From Tenericutes bacterium HGW-Tenericutes-1 (GTDB lineage: Bacteria > Bacillota_I > Bacilli_A > Izemoplasmatales > Hujiaoplasmataceae): a DNA stretch of 64,000 bases. Position numbers and translations under genes: made by a program. The stretch spans positions 62,001-126,000 of the forward strand of contig PGXM01000003.1 in the NCBI GenBank assembly GCA_002839155.1. Reading direction: 5' to 3'. This document shows positions 17,314 to 25,395 of this stretch, in pieces (positions within the stretch are counted from its first letter, which is position 1; every line of letters begins with the position of its first letter). The notes beneath the pieces were generated by a model. That model was not told where the DNA came from and did no database searches. It saw nothing but the letters and a program-made list of their open reading frames with translations.

Positions 17314-18663
17314 ATGATATTTGATACAATTGTTGGAATTGCGACCTTAAGGGGTATTAGTGCGTTAAATGTCGTAAGGGTCTCTGGCTCTGATGCGATT
17401 GTGCTAGTTAATCGTTTGTTTGTAGGCAAAAATTTAGAAACCCAACCCACACATAGTGTTAGTTATGGTCATATCGTTGATGACGGTGTGACCATTGATG
17501 AAGTTTTGGTTTCGATTTTTAGAGAACCAAAGTCCTTTACTGCAGAAAATGTAGTTGAAATCAGTACCCACGGTGGATACTTAATTGCAGAAAAAGTCAT
17601 CGAATCATTAATTAAAATCGGATGCCGAATGGCTGAACCCGGTGAATTTACAAAGCGAGCGTATCTCAATGGCCGCATCGATTTAACTCAAGCTGAAAGC
17701 ATCATGGATATGGTCAATGCAAAAACCATGACTCAACTTCAAATAGCGAACCAGGGGTTAAGCGGTGAAGTTCGCAATCTCATAAACAATCTTCAAGCTG
17801 ATTTGTTATCATTAATTGCTAAAATTGAAGTGAATATTGATTATCCAGAATACGATGACGCCATTGTAATGACCAATGAAATAATCATTCCTGAAGCTTC
17901 GTCCTTAATCGAAAAAATCGATGATGTTTTACTTAAATCAAATACAGGTAAGGTTATCCGTGAAGGAATAAAAACCGTCATAATTGGCCGCCCTAACGTT
18001 GGAAAATCTTCATTATTAAATACCTTGCTTCGTGAAGAAAAAGCGATTGTGACCGAAATTTCAGGCACAACAAGAGATTTAATTGAAGGGGAGTTAAACT
18101 TAGGCGGAATCATATTAAAATTGATAGACACAGCCGGTATTAGAACCACAGAAGATATTGTTGAAAAAATCGGAATTGATCGCGCTAAAAAAGCAATGTC
18201 TGAGGCGGATTTAGTGTTACTTGTATTAGACCAAAGCCAAAAGTTAACTGATGCCGATAAAGAACTATTAGAGATAACAAAACATAAAACTAGAATTATC
18301 GTAGGTAACAAAAATGATTTAGGTTCTTCTGTTAATATTGAAGACGAAAAAATCATACGAATCTCTGCTAAAAACAAAACAGGCATTGATCTACTTGAAA
18401 GTGAAGTTAAACAATTATTTATCGATGAAAACCTCATCGGCAATAACGAAACGATGCTTTCTAATACACGCCATATCGGCAAATTGAAAGAAGCTAAACA
18501 ATCATTAATTGACGCAATTACATCCGCAAAGCAAAATTTTCCTGTTGATATGGTTGAAATTGATTTAAGAAAATCTTGGGAGTCTTTGGGTGAAATTACA
18601 GGAGATTCAGGCACCGATGCATTAATATCAACTTTGTTCTCAAAATTCTGTTTAGGTAAATGA
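17314..18663 (+). CDS. mnmE: tRNA modification GTPase MnmE
   Basis: The 449 residues cover the whole family: N-terminal tetrahydrofolate-binding domain (FDTIVGIATLRGISALNVVRVSG), helical domain, G domain with G1 GRPNVGKS (225-232), G3 DTAGI, G4 NKND, and the C-terminal FCLGK with the catalytic Cys. With MnmG it makes the cmnm5U modification at wobble uridines of tRNA. The gene stops at TGA, direct evidence that TGA is a stop codon here. MnmE is usually encoded near the origin; here it is head-on to replication and lies apart from mnmG, which is not in the window. Confidence 0.97.
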   Translation: MIFDTIVGIATLRGISALNVVRVSGSDAIVLVNRLFVGKNLETQPTHSVSYGHIVDDGVTIDEVLVSIFREPKSFTAENVVEISTHGGYLIAEKVIESLIKIGCRMAEPGEFTKRAYLNGRIDLTQAESIMDMVNAKTMTQLQIANQGLSGEVRNLINNLQADLLSLIAKIEVNIDYPEYDDAIVMTNEIIIPEASSLIEKIDDVLLKSNTGKVIREGIKTVIIGRPNVGKSSLLNTLLREEKAIVTEISGTTRDLIEGELNLGGIILKLIDTAGIRTTEDIVEKIGIDRAKKAMSEADLVLLVLDQSQKLTDADKELLEITKHKTRIIVGNKNDLGSSVNIEDEKIIRISAKNKTGIDLLESEVKQLFIDENLIGNNETMLSNTRHIGKLKEAKQSLIDAITSAKQNFPVDMVEIDLRKSWESLGEITGDSGTDALISTLFSKFCLGK

Positions 18664-18679
18664 TGTTTCACGTGAAACT
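18664..18679. other. parS-like ParB/Spo0J binding site
   Basis: TGTTTCACGTGAAACT matches the parS consensus TGTTNCACGTGAAACA at every position but the last base and contains a perfect 14-bp palindrome. It begins immediately after the mnmE stop codon, about 40 kb from the origin. parS sites of this kind cluster near oriC in most bacteria and nucleate ParB spreading for chromosome segregation and condensin loading. Confidence 0.85.
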
Positions 18680-18682
18680 ATA

Positions 18683-18718
18683 AGAAAAAGTAGTTGGAAT
18701 TTCCAGCTACTTTTTTCT
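18683..18718. terminator. Bidirectional terminator between mnmE and ttcA
   Basis: AAAAAGTAGTTGGAA pairs with TTCCAGCTACTTTTTT (one G-T), giving a long stem with T runs on both strands. It lies between the convergent stops of mnmE (plus) and ttcA (minus). Confidence 0.85.
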
Positions 18719-18735
18719 TCACATTATCCCCATGT

Positions 18736-19557
18736 TTATTTGTTATACTTGTCTAAGAAACTATATCGACCATCATCGTCATAATACCCTAAGATATTTT
18801 GCATATTGACGTTCTCAGCTGATCTAAAGATATTAATATCAATATTTTTATAGACTTTTCGAAGTGATTCAATTAATAATTTAATTTCTTTTCGCTTTGA
18901 ATCTAGTTCGTTTCTAGCAATCCGACAGCCACAACTCATTGATTCTAAGTGATGATATTTCCGAAAACGTTCTATATCTTTCTCTTTGATAAAATACATC
19001 GGTCGGATTAATTCAATACCTTCATAGTTTTCTGATTTAGCTTTTGGTAGCATCGTTTTAAATTGGCCTGCATAAAACATGTTTAATAATGTCGTTTCAA
19101 TGACATCATCAAAGTGATGACCAAGCGCTAATTTATTACATCCATTCGCTTTTGCTATTTTATATAAAGCCCCACGGCGCATGCGTGCACACAAATAACA
19201 CGGGTTCTCCTTTGCAATACGGTCAGTCACTTCAAATATATTTGCTTTCTCTACATATAAATCAATACCAACTGATTCACATAGTTTAATGTGTTTATCT
19301 AAATCTTCTTGATAAAACCCAGGATCCATTGTCATGAAAAATAATTCAAATTGAATCGACCCATGTTTTTGAAATTCTTGGAATAATTTAGCCATTAAAA
19401 GACTATCTTTCCCACCCGATAACGCAACCGCAATTTTATCCCCAGGTTCAATTAACCGATATTGATCAATTGCTTCTAGAAATTTTGAATAGAGCGGACC
19501 GCGGTAATTTTTGTTCAAACTACGTTCTACAAGTTGCTGAAAACCAAACTCTCTCAT
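18736..19557 (-). CDS. ttcA: tRNA 2-thiocytidine biosynthesis protein TtcA-like
   Basis: The 273 residues carry the PP-loop SGGKDS (47-52), the CxxC of CYLCARMRRG and the later Cys pair SCGCR, the pattern of TtcA-type iron-sulfur tRNA sulfurtransferases (COG0037). ATP activates C32 of certain tRNAs for sulfur insertion. The family also includes related U54 thiolases, so the exact target is inferred. It stands alone, convergent with mnmE. Confidence 0.85.
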   Translation of the reverse strand: MREFGFQQLVERSLNKNYRGPLYSKFLEAIDQYRLIEPGDKIAVALSGGKDSLLMAKLFQEFQKHGSIQFELFFMTMDPGFYQEDLDKHIKLCESVGIDLYVEKANIFEVTDRIAKENPCYLCARMRRGALYKIAKANGCNKLALGHHFDDVIETTLLNMFYAGQFKTMLPKAKSENYEGIELIRPMYFIKEKDIERFRKYHHLESMSCGCRIARNELDSKRKEIKLLIESLRKVYKNIDINIFRSAENVNMQNILGYYDDDGRYSFLDKYNK

Positions 19558-19654
19558 AATTCACCTCAAAATAACATCTCTATTATACCGGACAAACTAA
19601 AGTTTGTAAACCACTTGGTAACTATAAATAATCTAAAATAATCTAAAATAATTC

Positions 19655-19683
19655 TTGATATTTTGAAAGATACATGATATAAT
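19655..19683 (+). promoter_or_regulatory. Sigma-A-type promoter of the NfeD-RDD-SPFH operon
   Basis: The -35 box TTGATA (19655-19660) and -10 box TATAAT (19678-19683) are separated by exactly 17 bases, with TG upstream of the -10 box forming an extended -10. Transcription would begin about 35 bases before the ATG at 19725. Just upstream is a short 10-base tandem repeat (AATCTAAAAT). Confidence 0.8.
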
Positions 19684-19724
19684 TTTAAATGTAGAAAGAT
19701 ACGAGTATAATGGAGGTTGAAACA

Positions 19725-20108
19725 ATGACAAATTTTGTCTGGGCATCAAAAAAACCGCTTGATGACATTGCAACCTTGTACGAGGCGAATATCACCTTGA
19801 ACAAGTCTGCCAGCACCTATTTTGAAAATGCATACGTCGTTTTACTAGGGCTTGATAAGACTGGTAAGAAAATCGCGATTAAACCAATCTCAAAAGAGGA
19901 AGTTTCGATGGGATATATTCCCGAAGAACAACGGCACAACATCACGGTAAAATCAAGTTACTCTAGAATTTGCAATAAATCGTTTTTAGTTGAAGTATCA
20001 GAGTTAATGGGATTAAAGTTTGGTAACAACGAGTCATACAAATACAAAGCGGTTTGGAATGAAAAAGAAAACGCCTTGATTGTAGATTTGACTCACAAGG
20101 AGGGGTAA
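19725..20108 (+). CDS. Unknown 127-residue protein heading the NfeD-SPFH operon
   Basis: The ATG at 19725 is preferred because GGAGG lies 8 bases before it; the upstream in-frame ATG at 19710 includes that Shine-Dalgarno sequence. The product (MTNFVWASKKPLDDIATLYE) has no membrane segment and no recognised domain. Its LNKSASTYFENAYVVLLGLDKTGKKIAIKP stretch (given in two parts: residues about 23-38 and 39-53) resembles small beta-rich regulators of the type 'ITFNK..a..l...yV.l.yd', but this is weak. It ends 4 bases before the NfeD gene, with the NfeD Shine-Dalgarno sequence inside its end, so it is part of the operon. Confidence 0.7.
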   Translation: MTNFVWASKKPLDDIATLYEANITLNKSASTYFENAYVVLLGLDKTGKKIAIKPISKEEVSMGYIPEEQRHNITVKSSYSRICNKSFLVEVSELMGLKFGNNESYKYKAVWNEKENALIVDLTHKEG

Positions 20109-20112
20109 TAAT

Positions 20113-20559
20113 ATGTTTCAAGCACTGTCACTTACTGACACAATGATTATTATCTGGGCAGCAGTATTCGTATTAGCTGGATTTATTGAAGCAACTACCA
20201 TGGATTTAACCAGTATTTGGTTTTCGGGTGGAGCGCTCATATCACTCTTAATCGCAATCATCTTCCCCAATAGTTTGGTTGCACAGTTCTTAGCGTTTAC
20301 TATCGTATCAGCATTGATGTTAATATTCCTTCGCCCAATCTTTAAAAGGTATTTAAAGAAAAACGAAGTTAGAACCAACGCTGACCGTTTAATCGGTAAA
20401 AATGCTTATTGTATTAAAGCAATTTCTCCTGACAATCGTGGAGAAGTCAAAATCGACGGTAAAATTTGGACTGCTGTCGCAAACGAAGAAATCAATATTA
20501 ATGAGAAAGTTGAAGTTTTAGCCATTGATGGTGTAAAACTTGTGGTAAAGAAATTATAA
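20113..20559 (+). CDS. NfeD-like membrane protein
   Basis: The 148 residues comprise three to four membrane segments in the first 75 residues and a soluble OB-fold domain (LIGKNAYCIKAISPDNRGEVKIDGKIWTA, in pieces), the short NfeD type. NfeD proteins are encoded with stomatin-like SPFH proteins and help organise membrane microdomains. That partner is two genes downstream here. AAGGAGG precedes the ATG and the stop overlaps the next ATG (TAATG). Confidence 0.88.
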   Translation: MFQALSLTDTMIIIWAAVFVLAGFIEATTMDLTSIWFSGGALISLLIAIIFPNSLVAQFLAFTIVSALMLIFLRPIFKRYLKKNEVRTNADRLIGKNAYCIKAISPDNRGEVKIDGKIWTAVANEEININEKVEVLAIDGVKLVVKKL

Positions 20560-21227
20560 TGAATGCAGGATTTTTAAAAAGGGCGATGTCGTCGCTCATC
20601 GACTTAATCATCGTCTTCTCACTTATTGCCATGACGTTCTTCCTTTTTGGCCGATCCATCATTAGAAATCAAATTCCTGATTTTGATGAAATATTCACCG
20701 CCTATAACGAAGTCGTCGACGCTTACAATTCCGACTTAGAAATAATTACAACGGAGTATACCGCTGCTTTAGAAATCGCTGATGGCGATGAAACTTTAGA
20801 AGCAGCTGCACAAGAAGTATATTCGACCAAAAAAGCCATGCTTGATGCACAAAACATTGTGGATATAGAACCTTTTAACAACCCACTTACAGGCTATTTC
20901 CTTAATTCAATTTATTACTTTGCGATTGGTTTCTTGATTTTAATGGCGATTTATACGTTAGCCACTGGATCTAAAACCTTTGGTAGAAAAGTAATGCAAG
21001 TGAAATTATCAGGGCCCGTTAATCCGATTTCAATTTTCTTCCACGATATCGTCTTTAAGTATTTCTTTACGGTGTTGGTTTTCTCTGTAAGTATTTATGC
21101 AGGCGTCGTTTTATTCTTGTTATCACTTGCCATTGATTTAATTTTAGTTTCGTTCACAAAAAGCAAAAACACATTACGAGATATATTCTTAAAAATGTCT
21201 ATTGAAAAAACCGGTTACGGTTATTAA
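20559..21227 (+). CDS. RDD family membrane protein
   Basis: The 222-residue protein begins FLKRAMSSLIDLIIVF, the Arg-Asp pattern of the RDD domain, and has about three to four membrane segments. Between the first and second is a long acidic extracytoplasmic loop of some 70 residues (EVVDAYNSDLEIITTEY onward). LATGSKTFGRKVMQVKL is the conserved RDD core. RDD proteins are poorly defined; some are implicated in ion or solute transport. Its place between NfeD and SPFH genes suggests work in the same membrane domain (inference). Confidence 0.85.
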   Translation: MNAGFLKRAMSSLIDLIIVFSLIAMTFFLFGRSIIRNQIPDFDEIFTAYNEVVDAYNSDLEIITTEYTAALEIADGDETLEAAAQEVYSTKKAMLDAQNIVDIEPFNNPLTGYFLNSIYYFAIGFLILMAIYTLATGSKTFGRKVMQVKLSGPVNPISIFFHDIVFKYFFTVLVFSVSIYAGVVLFLLSLAIDLILVSFTKSKNTLRDIFLKMSIEKTGYGY

Positions 21228-21263
21228 ATAAAATAAAAATTAAATATATTAGGAGGATTCAAA

Positions 21264-22214
21264 ATGTACACACCCGCTTTTCTAGCAATATCTGAATTTG
21301 GACTTGTTGTATTAATCGTTTTAGCGATCGTCATCCTCGTATTCCTTGGATCACGTATCCGTATCATCCCTCAAGCAACTGTAGCGATTATTGAACGTTG
21401 GGGCCGTTATGAAACAACGTGGATTGCTGGTCTTCATTTCTTAATTCCATTCGTTGATAGAATTAAAAAAACATATAACGCTCGCGGTCAAGTTCTTGAT
21501 CAAATCTCTTTAAAAGAACAAGTATTAGACTTCGTTCCTCAAGCCGTTATTACTAAAGATAACGTTACAATGCAAATTGATACCGTCGTCTTCATGCAAA
21601 TTACCGATGCTAAATTATATGTCTATGGTGCTGAAAACCCAGGATTATTAATCGAACATTTAACCGCTACAACCTTACGTAATATCATCGGTGAACTTGA
21701 ACTCGACCAAACATTGACAAGCCGTGACTTAATCAATGAAAAAATGAGAATTATTCTTGATGAAGCGACCGACCCATGGGGTATCAAAATTAACCGTGTT
21801 GAATTAAAGAACATTATCCCTCCAAAAGAAATTCGTGAAGCGATGGAAAAACAAATGCGTGCAGAACGTGAACGTCGTGAATCAATTTTAATTGCGGAAG
21901 GTAAAAAAGCTGCTGCCGTTTTAGAAGCTGAAGGTGAAAAGTTATCCGCTATTCTACGTGCTGAAGCGAAAAAAGAAGCTGCAATTCGTGAAGCTGAAGG
22001 ACAAGCTGAAGCCATTCTAAAGGTTCAAGAAGCTGTTTCAAGAGGTATCACTTTAATTAACGATGCAAAAGCTTCTCAAGCTTACTTAACATTAGAAGCT
22101 TACAAAGCGATGGAAAAAGTCGCTCAAGGACAAGCTACTAAGATTATCATTCCTTCAGAATTACAAGGTATCGTTGGTTTAGCAACAACCTTAGCTGAAA
22201 CTGTTAAAAAGTAA
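21264..22214 (+). CDS. SPFH/Band 7 (stomatin-like) protein
   Basis: The 316 residues have an N-terminal membrane segment (residues 10-28), then the SPFH domain (IPQATVAIIERWGRYETTW, then LKEQVLDFVPQAVITKDNV) and a long Ala/Glu-rich coiled coil (about 185-250, EGKKAAAVLEAEGEKLSAIL). The end (IIIPSELQGIVGLATTL) fits QmcA/YbbK-type paraslipins. These oligomerise into membrane rings with NfeD partners. AGGAGG precedes the ATG and a strong terminator follows. Confidence 0.93.
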   Translation: MYTPAFLAISEFGLVVLIVLAIVILVFLGSRIRIIPQATVAIIERWGRYETTWIAGLHFLIPFVDRIKKTYNARGQVLDQISLKEQVLDFVPQAVITKDNVTMQIDTVVFMQITDAKLYVYGAENPGLLIEHLTATTLRNIIGELELDQTLTSRDLINEKMRIILDEATDPWGIKINRVELKNIIPPKEIREAMEKQMRAERERRESILIAEGKKAAAVLEAEGEKLSAILRAEAKKEAAIREAEGQAEAILKVQEAVSRGITLINDAKASQAYLTLEAYKAMEKVAQGQATKIIIPSELQGIVGLATTLAETVKK

Positions 22215-22232
22215 TCTTTAAATAATTAATAT

Positions 22233-22285
22233 AAAGGCTAATAATCGTGATAGCGAACGCTACACCGAAATATTAGCCTTTTGTT
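22233..22285 (+). terminator. Terminator of the NfeD-RDD-SPFH operon
   Basis: AAAGGCTAATA pairs with TATTAGCCTTT, enclosing an inner TAGCG/CGCTA stem, and is followed by TTGTTTT. It begins 19 bases after the SPFH stop codon. Confidence 0.8.
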
Positions 22286-22371
22286 TTATCGGAAATATCG
22301 TATAAATCAAAGATAAACATGATGAATGTGATAAAATATGATTAAGAAGACACTTTGAAAGGAACTATTAA

Positions 22372-23775
22372 ATGAAAAGATTATTGAAACTCATCATTAC
22401 TTTATTAATCCTTTTTACAATCTTAATTGTCATTCCTTTAATCTTGTTATCAAAGGAAACTACACCCCCTGTGGAACAATATGTTACAGCTTCAGAAACG
22501 GCTTTTTATACAGATTTAGATCAAGAATTATCTGAATTGATTACTGATTCAGAATCAGATTATGTGAATTTGACAATTGATGAGGCATTTATCAATCGTG
22601 CTATCCAAAAAGAATTGTCTAAATCAAATCCAAACTATCTTGATATCAATTATGAAGATGAACTCAGTTATAAATACATGATGATGTTATCAAGTAAACT
22701 TGGTTTTAAAGGAATTTGGGTTGAACTTACCGATGATCAAATCATAGTTATAGCCGGTATTGATTATGCCAATTCACCTGATAAAGCAATTTACCAAACG
22801 GGTTTTGAGGTCATATTTGATATTGTTTTATCAGAAGACGACCAATATTATTTGAAACTCAATAAGATTGAAATTGGAAAATTAAAATTACCACTTAATT
22901 CTGCATTTAAGTTGGCTAGTTTTATTGTCAAACAACTCTCAAATAAGAGCTTGAATGAACTCATCGCAGAAAACCTCACCTTTGGCGCTTTTGATTCCGA
23001 AGAATTTAGTTTTACGGTAGGAGAAAGTGAATTAACCGATTATCTTTATGAAATTGATCCGACTTTTGCAGCTTTGCTCAAAGTCATCTATCAAGAAAAT
23101 TTATTGATTCTCGATTTATCGGATGAAGGATTTGATGTTTCCTTAAATATCGGTGTTTTTAGAAGATTATTAACCGATTTAGATGAACCTGCATTTACAA
23201 GCTGGGAAAACGACGTTGATAAGGCAGCGTTTATGGCTTCATTGGCGGCGCAAGCGTTACTCAATATAACAATCAATCCACTTGATCCGAGAATTGATTT
23301 AGATGAAGCGGATTTAAATGCTATCTTAGATTACACATTAGGAGAGAAAGTTCAATTTGAATTCCCAATCGAATTTACTTTGCTAGGGGAAGAAATCGAA
23401 TATAGCTTTAATTCAACGAATCTGTTTATTCGAATGAATGACGACGAACTCTCCATTCATCTCAAAATGACGTTATCAAAAACAGGCATGCCAGGAACTT
23501 TTGATATGCAGTTTAATCTATCAAGTAATGTTAGTATGAACTTAGAGGGCGATATGGTATTAACGATCATTAACTCAAATATTGGAGAAATCGAACTAAA
23601 TAATGAGATATTAACGATGTTATTTTCGGTCTTTGATGATACATTGGTGGTAGGAAATACGATTGTAATTCCCAAAGAGAAATTAAACGAAATGTTTGAA
23701 GGATCGAATATTATCTTTAACGATACTTATGTAATTAACGGTGAATTAAGAATGCATTTTGGATTAGATAACTAA
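22372..23775 (+). CDS. Membrane-anchored extracytoplasmic protein of unknown function
   Basis: The 467-residue protein has an N-terminal membrane anchor (residues 4-26) without a lipobox Cys and a large acidic outer domain. Alternating amphipathic strands (for example IEFTLLGEEIEYSF and LKMTLSKTGMPGTFDMQFNL) and YTDLDQELSELI-type helices recall the YpmS/DUF2140 or AsmA-like lipid-binding architecture, but I see no decisive motif. GAAAGGAA precedes the ATG. It is a single-gene unit between two terminators. Confidence 0.8.
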   Translation: MKRLLKLIITLLILFTILIVIPLILLSKETTPPVEQYVTASETAFYTDLDQELSELITDSESDYVNLTIDEAFINRAIQKELSKSNPNYLDINYEDELSYKYMMMLSSKLGFKGIWVELTDDQIIVIAGIDYANSPDKAIYQTGFEVIFDIVLSEDDQYYLKLNKIEIGKLKLPLNSAFKLASFIVKQLSNKSLNELIAENLTFGAFDSEEFSFTVGESELTDYLYEIDPTFAALLKVIYQENLLILDLSDEGFDVSLNIGVFRRLLTDLDEPAFTSWENDVDKAAFMASLAAQALLNITINPLDPRIDLDEADLNAILDYTLGEKVQFEFPIEFTLLGEEIEYSFNSTNLFIRMNDDELSIHLKMTLSKTGMPGTFDMQFNLSSNVSMNLEGDMVLTIINSNIGEIELNNEILTMLFSVFDDTLVVGNTIVIPKEKLNEMFEGSNIIFNDTYVINGELRMHFGLDN

Positions 23776-23785
23776 ATCAATATAA

Positions 23786-23825
23786 GAAAAACCACTTTGG
23801 ATTTTATTCCAGAGTGGTTTTTTTA
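23786..23825. terminator. Bidirectional terminator between convergent genes
   Basis: AAAACCACTTTGGA pairs with TCCAGAGTGGTTTTTTT around a 6-base loop. T runs occur on both strands, serving the plus-strand unknown gene and the minus-strand metallophosphatase gene. Confidence 0.85.
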
Positions 23826-23835
23826 TCATCCTCTT

Positions 23836-25347
23836 TTATTTTCTTAAAGTAAATGATTCAAGAATATAAATACCTTCAACTTCTAATTGAAATTCTGAAG
23901 TACGAACCAACCCATAGGATACCACTTCAATCGTTGAATCGGTAATGGTAATATACGGTATAACAGGATTAGATTCAATAAAAGCGTAATGAACGCTAAT
24001 ACCAGAATTCTTTTCACCACCATAATATTTTGTCCCTGATGTATTTCCAACAAGATAAGTGACGCCGATAGAAGGATTATAATCATTAAAATGATAATCG
24101 GTCTCTGTACTAGAAATTAAAGAAAGTGTTCCTAAGTTATAAATATCTGAGCGATTGAACTCAATCAAATTTCCAGCTTGATAGATGGATCTTGAATATT
24201 GATGATCGTGTCCGCTAATGACCAAATCAACGTCATGAGCTTCAAAAATTGGAACTAATTCTTCTCTAACTTTATAGGTATCATAAGATAGTGTATAAGG
24301 TCCGCGGTGTAAAAAGACAATGGTCCATTTCATTGAATGACTGGATAAATCATTATTTAACCAAGCTTTTAGTAACGCAACATTCGTTGTATCATTTGTT
24401 GAGCAAGTCGTCGTTGCATCGCAAAGTGTTTCTGTATTAATCGCAACAAAGTGCGTATTATCATAATTGAAACTATAGGTTTTACCATCATCAAAATTAG
24501 CAGGACGGGCATCATTTTCAATTTCATCAAATGGTGTATACATTGGTCCATTGTTTGGCAAATTGAAATAACCATCGAATTCAAAATTTGTCATTCTAGT
24601 TCCAGAAATGCCCGCGATATCGTGGTTTCCAGCGGTTGCCATGATAGGAATATTATAAATAAATGGCGATGAATATGTAAAGAAATTATCCCACTCAGAA
24701 CGAATGTCAGCGTCATTGACAATATCGCCGACGAACATCATAAACGATGGTTCTTCATTGATTTCATCAAGAGCATTCATTAAGGCATAACTATAAGCCA
24801 TGTAGCCTAAAACAGAATTTTCTTGAGGGTCCGCAAGGAACATAAAAGAAAATTCCGATGGATTATCCTCTTTGGTTTTAAATTGATGGACATCACTGAC
24901 TTCATCGCTCGCTTCATTTCTTACCCGGTATTCATAAGTTGTGTTTGGCAATAACTCATCAAGGACAAGTTCATAATGATGAACTGTTTTTTTTCCGACA
25001 AGGGTTGATTTATAAATTGCTTCTTCTATTAAAACTTCATCGCTATCAAGTATTTTATATTCCACAAATCCTTTTGTCGCGCTCGATAATTCAAAGTTTA
25101 TACCAATGGATGTTGTTAAGTCATCAGTCACAAATAATGCAATGTTATATGCATTATCAAAAAGAGATACTTTCTCACCATAAGTTAAGTTATCCGGAAT
25201 TTGGGTATACGTCCATTCAGCGGTTGTTATTTCTGCCATTGTTGTTTGGGTCGTGGTCGTTGATGTTAAATCTTCAGTAGTTTCTTGGCACGCTATAAAG
25301 ATTAAAGAAAGTAGAAACATTAATAAAAAGCTAACAATCTTTTTCAT
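23836..25347 (-). CDS. Secreted metallophosphatase lipoprotein (purple-acid-phosphatase-like)
   Basis: The 503-residue protein has a lipoprotein signal (Cys20 in FIAC), a Thr-rich linker, an FN3-like N-terminal domain (about 70-158, LLPNTTYEYRVRNE) and a calcineurin-type phosphoesterase domain. The metal ligands are visible as ADPQ (D173), GD (207-208), GNHD (240-243), FLHRGPY and SGHDHQYSR. It should hydrolyse phosphate esters outside the cell; the substrate is not known. It is transcribed alone with GGAGG before the ATG. Secreted nuclease and phosphatase together would suit phosphate or nucleotide scavenging (inference). Confidence 0.9.
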   Translation of the reverse strand: MKKIVSFLLMFLLSLIFIACQETTEDLTSTTTTQTTMAEITTAEWTYTQIPDNLTYGEKVSLFDNAYNIALFVTDDLTTSIGINFELSSATKGFVEYKILDSDEVLIEEAIYKSTLVGKKTVHHYELVLDELLPNTTYEYRVRNEASDEVSDVHQFKTKEDNPSEFSFMFLADPQENSVLGYMAYSYALMNALDEINEEPSFMMFVGDIVNDADIRSEWDNFFTYSSPFIYNIPIMATAGNHDIAGISGTRMTNFEFDGYFNLPNNGPMYTPFDEIENDARPANFDDGKTYSFNYDNTHFVAINTETLCDATTTCSTNDTTNVALLKAWLNNDLSSHSMKWTIVFLHRGPYTLSYDTYKVREELVPIFEAHDVDLVISGHDHQYSRSIYQAGNLIEFNRSDIYNLGTLSLISSTETDYHFNDYNPSIGVTYLVGNTSGTKYYGGEKNSGISVHYAFIESNPVIPYITITDSTIEVVSYGLVRTSEFQLEVEGIYILESFTLRK

Positions 25348-25395
25348 AACGAACCTCCAATCTTATTTTCATTTTGGGGGTTAAAATCAATCATC

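Noticed and set aside
17841-18671. 276-residue minus-strand open frame opposite mnmE
   Set aside because: It mirrors the conserved GTPase domain of mnmE and has no family similarity or independent start signal.
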